DNA from: Mesoterricola silvestris
GTDB lineage: Bacteria; Acidobacteriota; Holophagae; Holophagales; Holophagaceae
Direction of reading: 5' to 3'
DNA length: 64,000 nt
NCBI RefSeq assembly: GCF_030295405.1
Contig: NZ_AP027080.1
Coordinates: 1,984,001 to 2,048,000 of the forward strand
Shown: piece after piece, positions 50,540-59,105 of the stretch
Numbering within the stretch: position 1 is the first letter of the stretch
How the letters are laid out: the number at the start of each line of letters is the position of its first letter
Program-made: the position numbers and the translations under genes
Notes under the pieces: model-generated
Databases searched by the model: none
Seen by the model: only the letters and a program-made list of their open reading frames with translations
What the model was told of the DNA's origin: nothing

Positions 50540-51541
50540 TTGACTCGAAGGTTCGCCATTCCCGTGGGCATCACCGCGACGGGCCAGCACTACCCCGATC
50601 GGATCGTCACCAACGATGAGCTTTCGAAGATGGTCGACACCAGCAACGAGTGGATCCTCTCCCGCACCGGCATCCGCCACCGCCGCTGGGTCGAGCCCGG
50701 CACCGGCTCCTCCGACCTGGGCGTGGCCGCCCTGCGCATGGCCCTGGAACGCCGGGGCATGGGCGCCGACGAACTGGACGCCATCATCTGCTGCACCGTG
50801 ACCCCCGACATGTTCTTCCCGTGCACCGCCGCCCTCATCCAGGACAAGATCGGCGCCTCCAACTGCTTCGGGTTCGACATGAACGCGGCCTGCTCCAGCT
50901 TCCTGTTCGGCATGACCACCGGGGCCAGCCTCATCGCCGGCGGCACCGTGAAGAAGGTGGCCGTGGTGGGCTGCGACGTGATGACCTCCATCATGGATCC
51001 CACGAACCGCAACACCGCCGTGCTCTTCGGGGACGGCGCGGGCGCCGTGATCCTGGAGCAGGTGGAGGAGGGCCACGGCATCCTGGACTACGAGCACGAG
51101 ATCGCGGGCTTCGGCGCCCCCTTCCTCTGCATGAAGGCGGGCGGCTCCCTGCGCCCGGCCACCGCGGAGACCGTGGCCAACCGGGAGCACTTCATCCACC
51201 AGGACGGCAAGGAGGTCTACAAGAACGCCGTGCGGGAGATGGCCGAAGTGAGCCGGCTCATGCTGGACCGCAACAACATCAGCCCCGCCGACCTGGCCCT
51301 GTTCGTGCCCCACCAGGCCAACCTGCGCATCATGGACGCCGCCGCCAAGCGGCTGGAACTCCCCTACGACCGCATGGCCAGCAACATCGCCGAGTACGCC
51401 AACACCACCTCCGCCACCCTGCCCACCGCGCTGCACCAGTCCCTGGAGGCCGGGAAGGTCAAGAAGGGCGATCTGATCGTCTTCGCCGCCTTCGGCGCCG
51501 GGTTCACCTGGGGCGGGACCCTCATGCGCTGGGCCGTGTGA
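50540..51541 (+). CDS. fabH: Beta-ketoacyl-ACP synthase III FabH
   Basis: A 333-aa condensing enzyme that starts fatty-acid chains from acyl-CoA and malonyl-ACP. Catalytic triad: Cys118 (NAACSSFLFG), His258 (VPHQANLRI) and Asn288 (EYANTTSATLP; the usual motif is GNTSAAS). DTSNEWILSRTGIRHRRW is the standard FabH N-region. The start is TTG at 50540, supported by GGAGG 5 nt upstream and the absence of other fitting codons. Coupled to rsmD by overlap. Substrate chain length is not evident. Confidence 0.95.
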   Translation: MTRRFAIPVGITATGQHYPDRIVTNDELSKMVDTSNEWILSRTGIRHRRWVEPGTGSSDLGVAALRMALERRGMGADELDAIICCTVTPDMFFPCTAALIQDKIGASNCFGFDMNAACSSFLFGMTTGASLIAGGTVKKVAVVGCDVMTSIMDPTNRNTAVLFGDGAGAVILEQVEEGHGILDYEHEIAGFGAPFLCMKAGGSLRPATAETVANREHFIHQDGKEVYKNAVREMAEVSRLMLDRNNISPADLALFVPHQANLRIMDAAAKRLELPYDRMASNIAEYANTTSATLPTALHQSLEAGKVKKGDLIVFAAFGAGFTWGGTLMRWAV

Positions 51542-52068
51542 GGATCATCGCGGGCACCCTCAAGGGCCGGCGCCTGGCGGCCCCGGAGGGATCCCTGGCG
51601 GTTCGCCCAACGGCCGACCGTGCCCGGGAGGCCCTCTTCTCCATCCTCCAGAAATGGCCCATGGGCCCCTTCCTGGACCTGTACGCCGGCACCGGCGCGG
51701 TGGGCCTGGAGGCCCTGTCCCGGGGGTTCGCCCCGGTGACCCTGGTGGAGAAGGCCCCCGAGGCCCTGAAGTGCCTGAGCGCCAATGCCCGGGGCGCCGA
51801 TGCCCGGGTCCTGGCCCAGGACGTCCGGCGCCTGGGCCCGGAGGCCTTCTCCGGCCTGGCGGTGGCCTTCGCGGACCCGCCCTACGAGGCGGCCCTGGAG
51901 GCCTGGGGCCTCCTGGGATCCCGGATCGCGGGGTGGCTGGCCCCGGACGGGATCCTGGTCTTCGAGGCCGGCGCCGGGACCGCCCTCCCCGCGGCCCCGG
52001 GCCTGGAGGAGGTGGAAACCCGCCGGTACGGGGCCGCGGAGTTCCATATCTTCCGCTTGGCGCGCTGA
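51538..52068 (+). CDS. rsmD: 16S rRNA (guanine966-N2)-methyltransferase RsmD
   Basis: A 176-aa methyltransferase: RIIAGTLKGRRLAAP start, RPTADRAREALFSIL, SAM motif FLDLYAGTGAVGLEALSRG and catalytic FADPPYEAAL. It starts with GTG at 51538, overlapping the fabH stop by 4 nt (GTGTGA context). It methylates G966 of 16S rRNA. Confidence 0.94.
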   Translation: MRIIAGTLKGRRLAAPEGSLAVRPTADRAREALFSILQKWPMGPFLDLYAGTGAVGLEALSRGFAPVTLVEKAPEALKCLSANARGADARVLAQDVRRLGPEAFSGLAVAFADPPYEAALEAWGLLGSRIAGWLAPDGILVFEAGAGTALPAAPGLEEVETRRYGAAEFHIFRLAR

Positions 52069-52088
52069 GGTCTGGTTAAACTTCTCGG

Positions 52089-53759
52089 ATGCCGCGGGTA
52101 TCCATCAAGACCAAGCTGAGCGCCGTCATCAGCATCCTGGTGCTGGCCTTCGGGCTGTTCAACCTGGTCTACATCCCCCTCACCGTCAAGCGCCAGTTCC
52201 AGGCCCAGGCGGAAGCCAGCCTGCACATGGTGGCCGAGACCGCCAGCTACGCCCTGGCCTCGGCCATGGAGCACCGCGACCGCACGGAGGTCGCCCGGAT
52301 CCTGGAGGGCGTCAAGAACATCCCCTCCTTCAGCTTCTCGGTGGTCTTCGACGAGAAGGGCGCGGCCGTGGACGAATCCCCGGCGGCCCCCTCCTGGGTG
52401 GCCGCCTATGCCCGCACCGACGGCAGGACCGGCACCCGCCTGCGCGCCTCCGACGGCATCCTGGTGGCGACCTCGCCCATCTTCTTCCGCGGCGCCTCCG
52501 GGGACCACGTGGGAACCCTGGTGGTGGGCTTCACCACGGACGAGATCCGGCAGATGGTGCGCGCCAACATCCGCCAGGCGCTCTGGGTGGGCGGCACCGC
52601 GGTGGGCGTGGCCATGCTCCTGGGCATCTACCTGGCCAGGCTCTACATCCGTCCCCTGGTCACCCTGACCGAGGCCGTGCAGCAGGTGGCAAGCGGCAAC
52701 CTCCAGGGCATGGCCGTGGGGGCCACCTCCCACGACGAGCTGGGGGTCCTGGGCCGGAGCTTCGAGGTGATGACCAACAAGCTGAGGATCAGCCGGGACG
52801 AGATCGAGCTCCAGAACAAGCTCCTGGAATCCCGCGTCCACGAGCGCACCGGGCAGCTTCTGGAGACCATCTGGGAGCTGGAGGAGATCCGCGCCAACCT
52901 GGAAAAGCTCGTGCAGGAGCGCACCCGGGGCCTGGAGCAGTCCCGGGCCGAGCTGAAGGCCTGGGCAGGCACCCTGGAGGAGAAGGTGCAGGAGAAGACC
53001 CAGGAGCTCACCGAGGTCAACGACAGCCTCCTGGTGAGCCTCCAGCGGCTTCAGGAACTGGACCGCATCAAGAGCGAATTCCTCGCCAACATGAGCCACG
53101 AGCTGCGCACCCCGCTCAACGCCGTCATCGGCTTCTCGGGCCTGCTCCTGCAGGAGGGGGAGGGGAGGATCCCTCCGGACGTGAAGATGGACCTGGGCAT
53201 CATCCACCAGAACGGCCGCAACCTCCTGGGCATGATCGACTCCATCCTTGACCTTTCCAAGATCGAGGCGGGCCGGTTCGAGCTGGACCTGGTCCCCATG
53301 GACCCGGGGCCGGCCCTGGACGAGGTGGCCGCCATGGCCACGGGCCTGATCGCGAACCGCCCCATCGCCTTCACCGTCGAGGTCCTGGGCGGGCCCTTCC
53401 GGATCCTGGGGGACACCGCCCGCTTCCGGCAGGTGGTCACCAACCTGGTGGGCAACGCCATCAAGTTCACCGCGCAGGGTTCCGTGGGGGTGCGCATGGA
53501 GCGCGCCGGGGACCGCCTGCGCATCGCCATCCGGGACACGGGCATCGGCATGAACGAGGACGAGATCCAGAGGCTCTTCAGGCCCTTCCAGCAGGTCGAC
53601 GGCAGCATCACGCGCCGCTTCGGCGGCACGGGCCTGGGCCTCGCCCTCTCCCAGCGCCTGGCCATGGCCATGGACGGAAGGATCACCGTTGAAAGCGAAA
53701 AGGGCAGGGGGAGCACCTTCACGGTGGACCTTCCGCTCCTGCCGGAGGCCCACCCATGA
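52089..53759 (+). CDS. Membrane sensor histidine kinase with periplasmic sensor, HAMP and coiled coil
   Basis: A 556-aa kinase: TM1 (about 12-32), a periplasmic domain of about 130 aa (YALASAMEHRDRTEVARIL), TM2 (about 163-182), HAMP (RPLVTLTEAVQQVASGNL), a long coiled coil (about 230-325), HisKA with phospho-His337 (ANMSHELRTPLNAVIGFSG) and HATPase_c (NLVGNAIKFTAQ, DTGIGMNEDE, GGTGLGLALSQRL). It overlaps the next gene, a REC-containing protein, by ATGA, so the two form a signalling pair. The stimulus is unknown. Confidence 0.93.
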   Translation: MPRVSIKTKLSAVISILVLAFGLFNLVYIPLTVKRQFQAQAEASLHMVAETASYALASAMEHRDRTEVARILEGVKNIPSFSFSVVFDEKGAAVDESPAAPSWVAAYARTDGRTGTRLRASDGILVATSPIFFRGASGDHVGTLVVGFTTDEIRQMVRANIRQALWVGGTAVGVAMLLGIYLARLYIRPLVTLTEAVQQVASGNLQGMAVGATSHDELGVLGRSFEVMTNKLRISRDEIELQNKLLESRVHERTGQLLETIWELEEIRANLEKLVQERTRGLEQSRAELKAWAGTLEEKVQEKTQELTEVNDSLLVSLQRLQELDRIKSEFLANMSHELRTPLNAVIGFSGLLLQEGEGRIPPDVKMDLGIIHQNGRNLLGMIDSILDLSKIEAGRFELDLVPMDPGPALDEVAAMATGLIANRPIAFTVEVLGGPFRILGDTARFRQVVTNLVGNAIKFTAQGSVGVRMERAGDRLRIAIRDTGIGMNEDEIQRLFRPFQQVDGSITRRFGGTGLGLALSQRLAMAMDGRITVESEKGRGSTFTVDLPLLPEAHP

Positions 53760-55564
53760 CCGCGCCCAGGATCCTCTGCATCGAGGACAACTTCGTGAAC
53801 TGGAGGCTGGTGCAGCGCCTGCTCACCCAGGCCGGCTACGACATGCACTGGGCCGAGGAGGGCCTCAAGGGCTTCGAGCTGGCCCGGGAGCTCAAGCCCG
53901 CCCTGGTGCTCCTGGACATCAACCTCCCGGGCCTGTCGGGGTTCGAGGTGGCCACCAAGTTCAAGCACGATCCCGAGCTCAAGGCGGTGCCCCTGGTGGC
54001 CCTCACCGCCAAGACCCAGAAGGCCGAGCGCGAAACGGCCCTGGTGGCCGGCTGCGACGGATTCATCCCCAAGCCCCTGGACCCCTTCACTTTCGTCGAC
54101 CAGGTGGGGGCCTTCCTCCAGGGCCGCCGGGAGGAGCTGGAGAAGGCCCTGGAGGCCCCGGCCCTGCGCCAGTTCAACGTCCAGATGCTCGAGCACCTGG
54201 AGCTGCAGCTCAAGGAGGCCCAGGAGGCCAACCGCAAGCTCACCGAGGCCCGGGCCGCGCTGGAACAGCGCAGCGGCAGCCTCTCGCGGCTCCTGGCCCT
54301 GAGCCGCGAGATCCTCACGGAGCACGACCCCAGGACCCTCCTCCTGCGCATCCTCTCCGAAGTGCGGGCCGAGGTGGGCGCCACGGGCCTCACGGCGTAC
54401 CGGCTGCACACCAGCGGCAGCTACTACGACGGCGTCCGCTGGAACGGGGAGACCTTCGACGCCCTGCCGGTGCTTCCCCTCGGCCACACCTTCGTGGTGC
54501 GGGCCTGGTCCATGGGGGCCGCGGGCATCCTCCACGGGGAAGCCCTGCGGAGCAGCCGCCTCTGGGAGGAGGGGCTGGACCTGGGCCTCTGGCCGCCCAT
54601 GGGCAACGTGGCCCTGGTGGTGCTCCGCACCCACCAGGACGGGCAGGAGATCGCCGGCTTCTGGATCCTCAGCCGCCCCGCGGACCGGCCCTTCCTGGCC
54701 CAGGAGCTGGAAATGGCCACCCTCCATGCCAGCATCGCCCTGGTGAGCCTGGAGAACGCCGAGCTCATCGAGAACCTCAACAACAGCACCCGGGCCCTGG
54801 CCTCGAGCTACGAGCGCATCGAAGGCGCCTACCAGGACCTCCAGAACGCCCGGGCCGACCTGAACCGCCGGGACCGGCAGGCCCTCCTGGGCGACCTGTT
54901 CACCAAGATCGCCCAGCGCCTGGAGGCCCCCGTGCAGAGCCTGCACCAGCAGAGCCAGGTGCTGGACCACCTCCCCGCCCCCGACGGCAACGGCCTGCCC
55001 GAGGCCCACCCCCGGGCCCTGGCCGAGATCCGGGAGGCCGTGTCCAAGATCGACGGCCTCCTGAAGGCCCTGCTGAGGCGGGTGGGCCGGGAAGCCCCCA
55101 GCAAGCCCGAGTGGCTGGACCTCCACGACCTCATCCAGCAGGAACTGGAGCTGCTCCAGGCCGAGGGCGTCATCCCCGCCGAGGTGGAGGTCGTCCAGGA
55201 CCTCCGGGCCCGGGTGCCCCTCATCTACGGCGTGTACGGGGACTTCGCCAGCACCCTGCTCAACGTGGTGCACCACGCCCTGGGCGGACCGACCCCGTCC
55301 CCGGTCCTCGCCATCCGGTCCACCCGCACCGAGGAGGCCTTCCTCCTCCAGGTCAACGACGAGGGCGGCGCCATCCCTCCCTCCGAACTGGAAATGGCCT
55401 TCGAGCCCTTCTCGGGCCTCCACCAGCAGGCCGTGATGGGCGTCCGGAGCCCCGGCGAAGGCCTGGCCGTGTGCAGGCAGCTCCTGGCCGCCTACCAGGG
55501 CGAAGTGGACCTCATAAACCTCGGCGAAGGCACCTCCCTGACGCTGAAGATACCCCTCCGCTAG
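53756..55564 (+). CDS. REC-GAF protein with degenerate histidine-kinase C-terminus
   Basis: A 602-aa protein: REC domain (LCIEDNFVNWRLV; phospho-Asp54 in VLLDINLPG; Lys in FIPKPLDP), a coiled coil, a GAF-like region (about 185-340), another coiled coil, then a kinase-like C-terminus. The HisKA-equivalent reads LLGDLFTKIAQRLEAPVQSL, with Gln where the phospho-His would be, and the ATPase domain is eroded (NVVHHALGG, NDEGGAIPP, SPGEGLAVCRQLL). It probably receives phosphate from the upstream kinase and acts by protein interaction. No DNA-binding or cyclase output is visible. Confidence 0.85.
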   Translation: MTAPRILCIEDNFVNWRLVQRLLTQAGYDMHWAEEGLKGFELARELKPALVLLDINLPGLSGFEVATKFKHDPELKAVPLVALTAKTQKAERETALVAGCDGFIPKPLDPFTFVDQVGAFLQGRREELEKALEAPALRQFNVQMLEHLELQLKEAQEANRKLTEARAALEQRSGSLSRLLALSREILTEHDPRTLLLRILSEVRAEVGATGLTAYRLHTSGSYYDGVRWNGETFDALPVLPLGHTFVVRAWSMGAAGILHGEALRSSRLWEEGLDLGLWPPMGNVALVVLRTHQDGQEIAGFWILSRPADRPFLAQELEMATLHASIALVSLENAELIENLNNSTRALASSYERIEGAYQDLQNARADLNRRDRQALLGDLFTKIAQRLEAPVQSLHQQSQVLDHLPAPDGNGLPEAHPRALAEIREAVSKIDGLLKALLRRVGREAPSKPEWLDLHDLIQQELELLQAEGVIPAEVEVVQDLRARVPLIYGVYGDFASTLLNVVHHALGGPTPSPVLAIRSTRTEEAFLLQVNDEGGAIPPSELEMAFEPFSGLHQQAVMGVRSPGEGLAVCRQLLAAYQGEVDLINLGEGTSLTLKIPLR

Positions 55565-55607
55565 GGGGGGGGGCGGCCCTTGGGGCGTTCGGCTTTGACG
55601 GTCCTTC

Positions 55608-55970
55608 CCTGCCGGGGGCCGCGGGCCGTCACGGACCGGTTCCACCCGTCCATTGCGACCCACCGGGGTCCCGACCCCTTGCGCCGACCCATCGGTAGCG
55701 CCAGCAGCAAGCTGCTGCTGGCGCTTGCCGTCATCCGATGGGGTCAGGTGGATGAGGAAGTGGGGCGCGCGGACTCCCGGCAATCGTACGGGCCGTGCGC
55801 TGAAGGAGTGCCTCCCACGTTCTCGACCAGCTTAGGTCATTGGATAACGGCAAGCGCCAGCAGCAGCTTGCTGCTGGCGCTACCGATGGGTCGGCGCAAG
55901 GTGTTGGGACACCGGTGGGTCGCGGTTTACCGGTGGGACCGGGCGGTGACGGTCCGCGGCCGCCGGCAGG
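55608..55970. repeat. MITE-like element with 133-bp inverted arms, copy 2
   Basis: Arms 55608-55740 and 55838-55970 are inverted copies with a 97-nt centre. Outer ends read CCTGCCGG. Each arm contains GCGCCGACCCATCGGTAGCG followed by an internal hairpin (AGCGCCAGCAGC / GCTGCTGGCGCT). End sequences and CGACCCA-CGG motifs match the element at 19697-20191. No protein frame with genome-like codon use is present. The element occupies most of the 487-nt gap between convergent genes. Confidence 0.85.
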
Positions 55971-56051
55971 CAGGCTTGGGCGGGACAGAAGGGCCCAGGT
56001 GCGCCGAGGGCCCCGGCCAAGGGGAGGCCGGGGCCCTCGGTGGCGGGGTGG

Positions 56052-57071
56052 CTACTTGAGTTCCTTGAGGAATTCCTTGACCTCGCCGGCCTTCTTGCCG
56101 GTGGGGGCGATTTCCATGTACTTCTTGAAGGCTTCCTTGGCGGCCTTGGGGTTCTCCAGGCTGAACTCCACCACGCCCAGCAGCCAGTAGCTGTCGGCGA
56201 ACTTGGGGTCGGTCGCGATGGCCTTGGTGACGAAGGCCTTGGCTTCCTTGAACTTGCTGGCGTTGAAGGCGGCGACGCCGTCGTTGTAGGCCAGTTCGGG
56301 GCGGGGGCCCATGATGGCGTCGATGGCGGCCTGGTAGGTCTTGACGCCCTCGGCGTCGTTCTTCACCTTGGCGATGTCCAGGAGGGCCACGAGGATGCGC
56401 TGGTCCTTGGGGTTGCGCTTGTAGGCGTTCACCAGGTAGGGCTCGGCCTTGAGCATCTGGGCCTGCTGGGTGGGGTCGGCCTTGCCGGTCTCGTAGAGGG
56501 TTATGCCCAGGACCCGCTCCACCGTGGGGAGGTTCTTTTCGATGGTGGCCCGGGACTCGGCGTCCTTGAGGTCCACCAGGGCCTGGTTGAAGTCGGCCAG
56601 GGCGGAGGTGACCAGGGGCAGGGCCTCCGCGTAGTTCTGGGCGTTGTAGAGTTCAACCGCGGCGTTGAAGGAGGCGGACGCGGCCATGGACTTGCCTTCG
56701 CCGGGGGGCAGGTTGGCGAGGTTCGCCTTGAGGGCCTCGTCCGAGGCCTGCTGGGGGGTGAGCAGGACGATATTGATGGTGGTGATGTCCGCGAGCTTGA
56801 CCTTCAGATTCTGCTTCTGGGTCTGGTAGCCGGGGGCCGAAACGGAGAAGGTGAAGTCCTTGGGTTCAAGGCCCACCTGCAGGTAGGTGCCCTTTTCGTC
56901 CGTTTTGATCTCCTTGGTCCAGTTGATGTCGGAGCGGCTCATGGTGATGATGGCCCCGGCCACGGGCTTGCCTTCCTTGTTGGTGACCTTGCCGCCGATC
57001 CGGCCGGTGCTTTCGGCCGCCAGCGTCAGGCAGACCGCAGGGATCATGATGGCCGTAATGAGGTTTCGCAT
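56052..57071 (-). CDS. Exported carboxypeptidase-regulatory-like/TPR protein
   Basis: A 339-aa secreted protein: signal peptide (MRNLITAIMIPAVCLTLAA), a CarboxypepD_reg/CNA-B-like beta domain (residues about 22-110: GRIGGKVTNKEGKPVAGAII), then TPR-like helices (AVELYNAQNYAEALPLVTSA; GVAAFNASKFKEAKAFVTKA; GVVEFSLENPKAAKEAFKKY). The ATG at 57071 has GGAGG 4 nt upstream; the longer frame was rejected. Likely a periplasmic scaffold or outer-membrane-associated protein; exact role unknown. It reads toward the MITE-like element. Confidence 0.82.
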   Translation of the reverse strand: MRNLITAIMIPAVCLTLAAESTGRIGGKVTNKEGKPVAGAIITMSRSDINWTKEIKTDEKGTYLQVGLEPKDFTFSVSAPGYQTQKQNLKVKLADITTINIVLLTPQQASDEALKANLANLPPGEGKSMAASASFNAAVELYNAQNYAEALPLVTSALADFNQALVDLKDAESRATIEKNLPTVERVLGITLYETGKADPTQQAQMLKAEPYLVNAYKRNPKDQRILVALLDIAKVKNDAEGVKTYQAAIDAIMGPRPELAYNDGVAAFNASKFKEAKAFVTKAIATDPKFADSYWLLGVVEFSLENPKAAKEAFKKYMEIAPTGKKAGEVKEFLKELK

Positions 57072-57169
57072 ATTGCCTCCGAATAACCCCATGGTCCCAT
57101 TTATGCAAGGGTTTGAGAAGTGGGCCGGAGGTGAACTGTGATACGCTGCCTTCAACCCACGGAGTGACC

Positions 57170-59101
57170 ATGATTGCAACGGTTACACGGTCGTCCACGC
57201 ACGCGTTGGAATCCGTGACCGCCAGAATGCTCAGCGCAGTGATAAATGCTTCAAATAAAAGCGTTAGAGTTCTCCTGGGCGTCCTTCTCCTGGTGATGGC
57301 CGGCGGCCTGTGCGCTGCCGTCCCCGAGCCCGCCCCCCGGGTCCACCAGGACCTGCTCCCCGCCGTGGCCCTGAGCCACTGCGCGGAGCGGCTCAAGCCC
57401 GCCTTCCGTTCCGGGGACCCCGCCGCCATCCAGGCCGCGGTCCAGGACGTGGAGCTTCTGCGCCGGACCTACGGAACCCTGGACGTGCTGCCCCTGGTGG
57501 AGGCCATGGCCATCTACGCCCGGGACCTGGGCGCCCAGGGCGAGCCGGCCCTGGGCCTGAAGGTGGTCGACACCGTGGAACGCTGGGCGCCCCGGTACCC
57601 GACCCTCCTGGGCACCCGGGTCATCCTCATGCGCCAGCAGGGCCCCCAGGGGTACCTGTGGAGCATCGCCGACGTGCTGGAGCTGACCCGGCTCCGCCTG
57701 GCCAATCCCTACCACCGCTGGCTTTGGGCCGTCCAGCACCTGGCCTGGGTGCGGCTCATGGCCACCCTGCTCCTGTGGGGATTCGCCCTCACCCTGGCCA
57801 TCCGGTACCGCCGGGTGTTCCGCAACATCTGGGAGGAGCCGCTGCGGCGCGGCGCCATGAACCCGCACGTGATGGCGCTCCTGGGGGCCTTCCTGATCAC
57901 GCTGCCGGTGATCTTCGGCCTGGACCCCGGCATCGTCGCCATGGTCTGGCTCTGGCTGCTGGCGCCCTTCCTCCTGCCCCTGGAGATCCGGGCGACCCTC
58001 CTGATCCTCCTGCTGCAGCTGGTCCATCCGGCCCTGTCCCTCCTGGAGCCCATGGCCGCCGTGCGGCCCAGCCCCAGCATCGTGACCCTCCAGCTGCGGC
58101 CCCAGGCCCAGACGGGAATGGAACATGCCCTGTCCCTCCTGCCCCAGGACGACCGCACCTTCCTGGAGGGCTGGCGCCAGCTGCAGTTCCAGGAATGGTC
58201 CCGGGCCCTGGCCACCTTCGGGTCCCTGCGCAAGACCCATCCCGACCGCGCCGAGGTCCTCAACAACCTGGGCGTGGCCAAATACCAGCTGGGCGACCTC
58301 ACCGGGGCCCAGGCCTGCTTCGACGAGGCCGCCCTCCTGGGGCCGGACCGGGGCGAAATCCTCCTGAACCAGAGCGTGGTGGCCTTCCGGCAGATGGACG
58401 GGCCCCTGGGCTTCGCCAAGCAGGAGGATGCCAGGCGGATCGCCCCGGACACCTTCAACCGGATCCTGGCCGCCAATCAGGCCCGCAACGACCAGCGCAC
58501 CTTCGCCCTCCCCCTTCCGGACAACCCGGCCCGGGTGGCCGTCCTGGCCAGTGCCCAGGAGGCGCCCGCCGACCGAGGGCCTGGCCGCGCCCGGGACCTG
58601 CTCCTGATCTTCAACTTCTGCCTTCCCATCGCGGCCGCGGTGGCCTTCTATTTCCGCCTCAAGAAGAGCATCAGCGAGGCGCACCCGTCCCAGTGCACCC
58701 GGTGCGGCGACCCCTTCCACACCACCGACAGCCCGGATGCCTTCGTGTGCTCCAAGTGCCATCACCTCTTCGTGCTCAAGGACGGGCTCCACGGGGAGAG
58801 CCGCAAGCGGAAGGTGGAGGAGGTGGGATCCTTCCAGTCCGCCCAGCGCTGGCTGCACCGGAGCCTCATCCTGCTGCTGCCCGGGGCGGACCTGGTGCTC
58901 ATCGGGGAGACCCGGGAGGGCCTGCTGGAGTATTCCTTCCTGTGCTTCGCCCTGGGCGTCGTTCTCGCCACGGGGCGGTCCGTGCGCTACTCCGGGGAGG
59001 TTCTGCCGGATCCGGCTTCCATCTGGATGCCCCTGGGGCTTATGCTGCTGGCGGTGCTGTTTCTTCGCTCCTGGTTGAAGCTCCTGCCGAGAAGGGGATA
59101 G
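57170..59101 (+). CDS. Multi-span membrane protein with TPR and zinc-ribbon segments
   Basis: A 643-aa protein not assigned to a named family. In order: short N-terminus with a helix/signal anchor (VRVLLGVLLLVMAGG, about residues 45-60), a helical extracytoplasmic part, three or four membrane spans (about 190-300), a TPR unit (VLNNLGVAKYQLGDLTGAQACF, about 363-385, split here by notation only), another span (LLLIFNFCLPIAAAVAFYF), a four-Cys zinc ribbon (CTRCG-x16-CSKC, about 510-535) and two C-terminal spans. GGAG is 5 nt before the ATG at 57170. The DUF4388 gene follows after 4 nt, so a shared pathway is likely. Confidence 0.72.
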   Translation: MIATVTRSSTHALESVTARMLSAVINASNKSVRVLLGVLLLVMAGGLCAAVPEPAPRVHQDLLPAVALSHCAERLKPAFRSGDPAAIQAAVQDVELLRRTYGTLDVLPLVEAMAIYARDLGAQGEPALGLKVVDTVERWAPRYPTLLGTRVILMRQQGPQGYLWSIADVLELTRLRLANPYHRWLWAVQHLAWVRLMATLLLWGFALTLAIRYRRVFRNIWEEPLRRGAMNPHVMALLGAFLITLPVIFGLDPGIVAMVWLWLLAPFLLPLEIRATLLILLLQLVHPALSLLEPMAAVRPSPSIVTLQLRPQAQTGMEHALSLLPQDDRTFLEGWRQLQFQEWSRALATFGSLRKTHPDRAEVLNNLGVAKYQLGDLTGAQACFDEAALLGPDRGEILLNQSVVAFRQMDGPLGFAKQEDARRIAPDTFNRILAANQARNDQRTFALPLPDNPARVAVLASAQEAPADRGPGRARDLLLIFNFCLPIAAAVAFYFRLKKSISEAHPSQCTRCGDPFHTTDSPDAFVCSKCHHLFVLKDGLHGESRKRKVEEVGSFQSAQRWLHRSLILLLPGADLVLIGETREGLLEYSFLCFALGVVLATGRSVRYSGEVLPDPASIWMPLGLMLLAVLFLRSWLKLLPRRG

Positions 59102-59105
59102 GCGA

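Noticed and set aside
55608-55970. A small protein gene or toxin-antitoxin pair inside the MITE-like element
   Set aside because: Open frames here are short, lack ribosome sites and genome-like codon bias; the inverted-repeat structure explains the sequence.
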